A DNA stretch of 64,000 nucleotides from Streptomyces sp. NBC_01428 (lineage in GTDB: Bacteria; Actinomycetota; Actinomycetes; Streptomycetales; Streptomycetaceae): NCBI RefSeq assembly GCF_036231965.1, contig NZ_CP109499.1, forward strand, positions 3,286,001 to 3,350,000. The letters run 5' to 3'. Below are positions 61,169 to 64,000 of the stretch, piece by piece. A program made the position numbers and the translations under genes. How positions within the stretch are numbered: the stretch's first letter is position 1; the number at the start of each line of letters is the position of its first letter. The notes below the pieces were generated by a model. The model saw nothing but the letters and a program-made list of their open reading frames with translations, was not told the DNA's origin and ran no database searches.

Positions 61169-64000
61169 GTGTCGCCACAGTCCCCCAGTAACTCGAGCAC
61201 TTCGACCGAGGACCAAGCCGGGAAGAACCCCGCTGCGGCCTTCGGACCCAACGAGTGGCTCGTCGACGAGATCTATCAGCAGTACCTCCAGGATCCGAAC
61301 TCCGTAGACCGAGCCTGGTGGGACTTCTTCGCCGATTACAAGCCCGGGGCGCCCGCCGCCTCGGCTCCGGCGGGTACTGCGGCCGCGGGGGCCGCAGGGA
61401 CCACCACACCCGCGCCGGCCGCTCCGGCCGCGCCCGCGCCGCCAGCGGCGCGCCAGGCTCCCCCTCAGGCGGCTCCCGCCGCTCCGGCGCCCGCGCCCGC
61501 TCCGGCGGCCGCTCCCGCGGCTCCGAAGCCCGCTGCCGCCGCCCCGGCTCCCGCGAAGGCCGCTCCGGCCGCCGCGCAGCCGAAGGCCGAGCCGGCCAAG
61601 GAGGCGCCCGAGGGCCCGGAGTACGTGACCCTGCGCGGTCCCGCCGGTGCCGTCGCGAAGAACATGAACGCCTCGCTGGAGGTGCCCACGGCCACGTCCG
61701 TGCGCGCGGTCCCGGTGAAGCTGCTCTTCGACAACCGCATCGTGATCAACAACCACCTGAAGCGGGCCCGGGGCGGGAAGATCTCCTTCACCCACCTCAT
61801 CGGGTACGCGATGGTGCAGGCCATCAAGGCCATGCCGTCGATGAACTGGCACTTCGCGGAGAAGGACGGGAAGCCCACCCTCGTCAAGCCCGCGCACGTC
61901 ACCTTCGGGCTCGCCATCGACCTGGTGAAGCCGAACGGCGACCGCCAGCTCGTCGTCGCCGGCATCAAGAAGGCCGAGACGCTGAACTTCTTCGAGTTCT
62001 GGCAGGCCTACGAGGACATCGTCCGCCGGGCCCGTGACGGCAAGCTGACGATGGACGACTTCTCCGGTGTCACGGTCTCGCTGACCAACCCCGGCGGCCT
62101 CGGCACCGTCCACTCGGTGCCGCGCCTGATGCCCGCGCAGTCGGTCATCATGGGCGTCGGCTCCATGGACTACCCCGCGGAGTTCCAGGGCACCTCCCAG
62201 GACACCCTGAACAAGCTCGGCATCTCGAAGGTCATGACGCTCACGTCGACCTACGACCACCGGGTCATCCAGGGCGCCGCCTCCGGCGAGTTCCTGCGGA
62301 TCGTCGCGAACCTGCTCCTCGGCGAGCAGGGCTTCTACGACGACATCTTCGAGGCGCTGCGCATCCCCTACGAGCCGGTCCGCTGGCTCAAGGACATCGA
62401 CGCCAGCCACGACGACGACGTCACGAAGGCCGCCCGTGTCTTCGAGCTGATCCACTCCTACCGGGTCCGCGGCCACGTCATGGCCGACACCGACCCGCTG
62501 GAGTACCGCCAGCGCAAGCACCCCGACCTGGACATCACCGAGCACGGCCTCACCCTGTGGGACCTGGAGCGGGAATTCGCGGTCGGCGGCTTCGCCGGCA
62601 AGTCCCTGATGAAGCTGCGCGACATCCTCGGCGTGCTGCGCGACTCGTACTGCCGCACCACCGGTGTCGAGTTCATGCACATCCAGGACCCGAAGCAGCG
62701 CAAGTGGATCCAGGACCGCATCGAGCGCTCGCACTCCAAGCCGGAGCGCGAGGAGCAGCTGCGCATCCTGCGCCGGCTGAACGCCGCGGAGGCCTTCGAG
62801 ACCTTCCTGCAGACGAAGTACGTCGGCCAGAAGCGCTTCTCCCTGGAGGGCGGCGAGTCCGTCATCCCGCTGCTCGACGCCGTCATCGACAGCGCCGCGG
62901 AGTCCCGCCTGGACGAGGTCGTCATCGGCATGGCCCACCGCGGCCGGCTGAACGTCCTCGCGAACATCGTCGGCAAGTCGTACGCGCAGATCTTCCGCGA
63001 GTTCGAGGGCAACCTCGACCCGAAGTCGATGCACGGCTCCGGCGACGTCAAGTACCACCTGGGCGCCCACGGCACCTTCACGGGCCTCGACGGCGAGCAG
63101 ATCAAGGTCTCGCTGGCCGCGAACCCGTCCCACCTGGAGACGGTCGACCCGATCATCGAGGGCATCGTCCGCGCCCGCCAGGACATCATCAACAAGGGCG
63201 GCACGGACTTCACCGTCCTGCCGGTCGCCCTGCACGGTGACGCGGCCTTCGCCGGCCAGGGTGTGGTCGCCGAGACGCTCAACATGTCGCAGCTGCGCGG
63301 CTACCGCACGGGCGGCACGGTCCACATCGTCATCAACAACCAGGTCGGCTTCACCGCCGCCCCGGAGTCGTCGCGCTCCTCCATGTACGCCACCGACGTG
63401 GCCCGCATGATCGAGGCGCCGATCTTCCACGTGAACGGCGACGACCCCGAGGCCGTCGTCCGGGTCGCGCGGCTCGCGTTCGAGTTCCGTCAGGCGTTCA
63501 ACAAGGACGTCGTGATCGACCTCATCTGCTACCGCCGCCGCGGTCACAACGAGTCCGACAACCCGGCGTTCACGCAGCCCCTGATGTACGACCTGATCGA
63601 CAAGAAGCGCTCGGTGCGCAAGCTCTACACCGAGTCCCTCATCGGTCGCGGCGACATCACCCTCGAAGAGGCCGAGCAGGCGCTGCAGGACTTCCAGGGC
63701 CAGCTGGAGAAGGTCTTCACGGAGGTCCGGGAGGCCGTCGCCCAGGCGCCCGAGGCGCACACCCCGGACGTCCAGGCCGAGTTCCCGGTCGCCGTGCCCA
63801 CCGCGGTCTCCCAGGAGGTCGTGAAGCGGATCGCCGAGTCCCAGGTCAACATCCCGGACAACGTCACCGTGCACCCGCGGCTGCTCCCGCAGCTCCAGCG
63901 CCGTGCGGCGATGATCGAGGACGGCACGATCGACTGGGGCATGGGCGAGACCCTCGCCATCGGTTCGCTGCTCCTGGAGGGCACGCCGGTCCGGCTGTCC
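61169..64000 (+). CDS. kgd: Multifunctional 2-oxoglutarate decarboxylase/dehydrogenase (Kgd/OdhA), 5' part
   Basis: 944 codons are visible and the gene continues past the right edge. The order is an E1o N-terminal segment ([20 protein letters not shown], then RAWWDFF), an Ala/Pro-rich linker (about 60-145), an E2-type acyltransferase domain (about 155-390, [20 protein letters not shown] and [15 protein letters not shown]), then the thiamin-diphosphate E1 domain with [18 protein letters not shown] and VINNQVGF. This E2-E1 fusion is the actinobacterial form of the 2-oxoglutarate dehydrogenase of the TCA cycle. I chose GTG 61169; GTG 61142 is possible. Confidence 0.95.
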   Translation, partial: MSPQSPSNSSTSTEDQAGKNPAAAFGPNEWLVDEIYQQYLQDPNSVDRAWWDFFADYKPGAPAASAPAGTAAAGAAGTTTPAPAAPAAPAPPAARQAPPQAAPAAPAPAPAPAAAPAAPKPAAAAPAPAKAAPAAAQPKAEPAKEAPEGPEYVTLRGPAGAVAKNMNASLEVPTATSVRAVPVKLLFDNRIVINNHLKRARGGKISFTHLIGYAMVQAIKAMPSMNWHFAEKDGKPTLVKPAHVTFGLAIDLVKPNGDRQLVVAGIKKAETLNFFEFWQAYEDIVRRARDGKLTMDDFSGVTVSLTNPGGLGTVHSVPRLMPAQSVIMGVGSMDYPAEFQGTSQDTLNKLGISKVMTLTSTYDHRVIQGAASGEFLRIVANLLLGEQGFYDDIFEALRIPYEPVRWLKDIDASHDDDVTKAARVFELIHSYRVRGHVMADTDPLEYRQRKHPDLDITEHGLTLWDLEREFAVGGFAGKSLMKLRDILGVLRDSYCRTTGVEFMHIQDPKQRKWIQDRIERSHSKPEREEQLRILRRLNAAEAFETFLQTKYVGQKRFSLEGGESVIPLLDAVIDSAAESRLDEVVIGMAHRGRLNVLANIVGKSYAQIFREFEGNLDPKSMHGSGDVKYHLGAHGTFTGLDGEQIKVSLAANPSHLETVDPIIEGIVRARQDIINKGGTDFTVLPVALHGDAAFAGQGVVAETLNMSQLRGYRTGGTVHIVINNQVGFTAAPESSRSSMYATDVARMIEAPIFHVNGDDPEAVVRVARLAFEFRQAFNKDVVIDLICYRRRGHNESDNPAFTQPLMYDLIDKKRSVRKLYTESLIGRGDITLEEAEQALQDFQGQLEKVFTEVREAVAQAPEAHTPDVQAEFPVAVPTAVSQEVVKRIAESQVNIPDNVTVHPRLLPQLQRRAAMIEDGTIDWGMGETLAIGSLLLEGTPVRLS

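Noticed and set aside
61094..63874. 926-codon open frame on the minus strand opposite kgd
   Set aside because: High GC gives long antisense frames; it is Arg/Val/Asp-biased, has no ribosome site or motif, and kgd on the plus strand is clearly coding.

Overview
The window is high-GC DNA from a Streptomyces or a close relative. The signs are GC-rich third codon positions, GTG and TTG starts behind GGAGG-type sites, a four-gene conservon (roadblock, DUF742, GTPase and sensor), an AfsR-like SARP regulator, a lon gene with an HspR/HAIR-type operator, and a fused actinobacterial 2-oxoglutarate decarboxylase. It falls into two parts.

Positions 1 to about 24,000 are accessory DNA rich in defence and mobile-element genes. 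On the left edge is a minus-strand operon that runs off the window: a protein with two tandem Cas4/RecB-like Fe-S nuclease modules, a zinc-ribbon protein resembling the REase partner of the PIWI-RE (pPIWI_RE) three-gene island, and a partial third gene. Next to it are a soluble Ser/Thr kinase and an AfsR-like SARP/NB-ARC/TPR regulator. Then come an excisionase-like gene, a frameshifted tyrosine integrase, a toxin-antitoxin pair, and gene remnants (IS256 transposase, Shedu nuclease, DUF4253 protein, IS110 transposase).

Inside this part, 13.3-22.0 kb holds a tightly overlapping five-gene operon: Abi_2 protein, HTH/methylase/S-like fusion, HsdM, HsdS and HsdR. It looks like a type I restriction-modification locus, but HsdM has APPF in place of the catalytic NPPF motif and HsdR has Arg in place of the Walker A Lys. 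The separate fusion methylase keeps a DPPY motif. This is the best candidate for an undescribed system.

From about 25.3 kb to the end the window looks like conserved Streptomyces chromosome: a glycosyltransferase pair, a ketosynthase with an extra N-terminal domain, divergent Ku and LigD-polymerase genes for end joining, a RodA-like/PBP pair, an AurF-like diiron oxygenase with a TetR regulator, an NlpC/P60 hydrolase, a conservon followed by a styrene-monooxygenase-like flavoprotein, a PP2C-like phosphatase, a MarR regulator, a GH25 lysozyme, lon, a two-component system, and the 5' part of kgd running off the right edge.

All family assignments come from reading motifs by eye; no database search was run.
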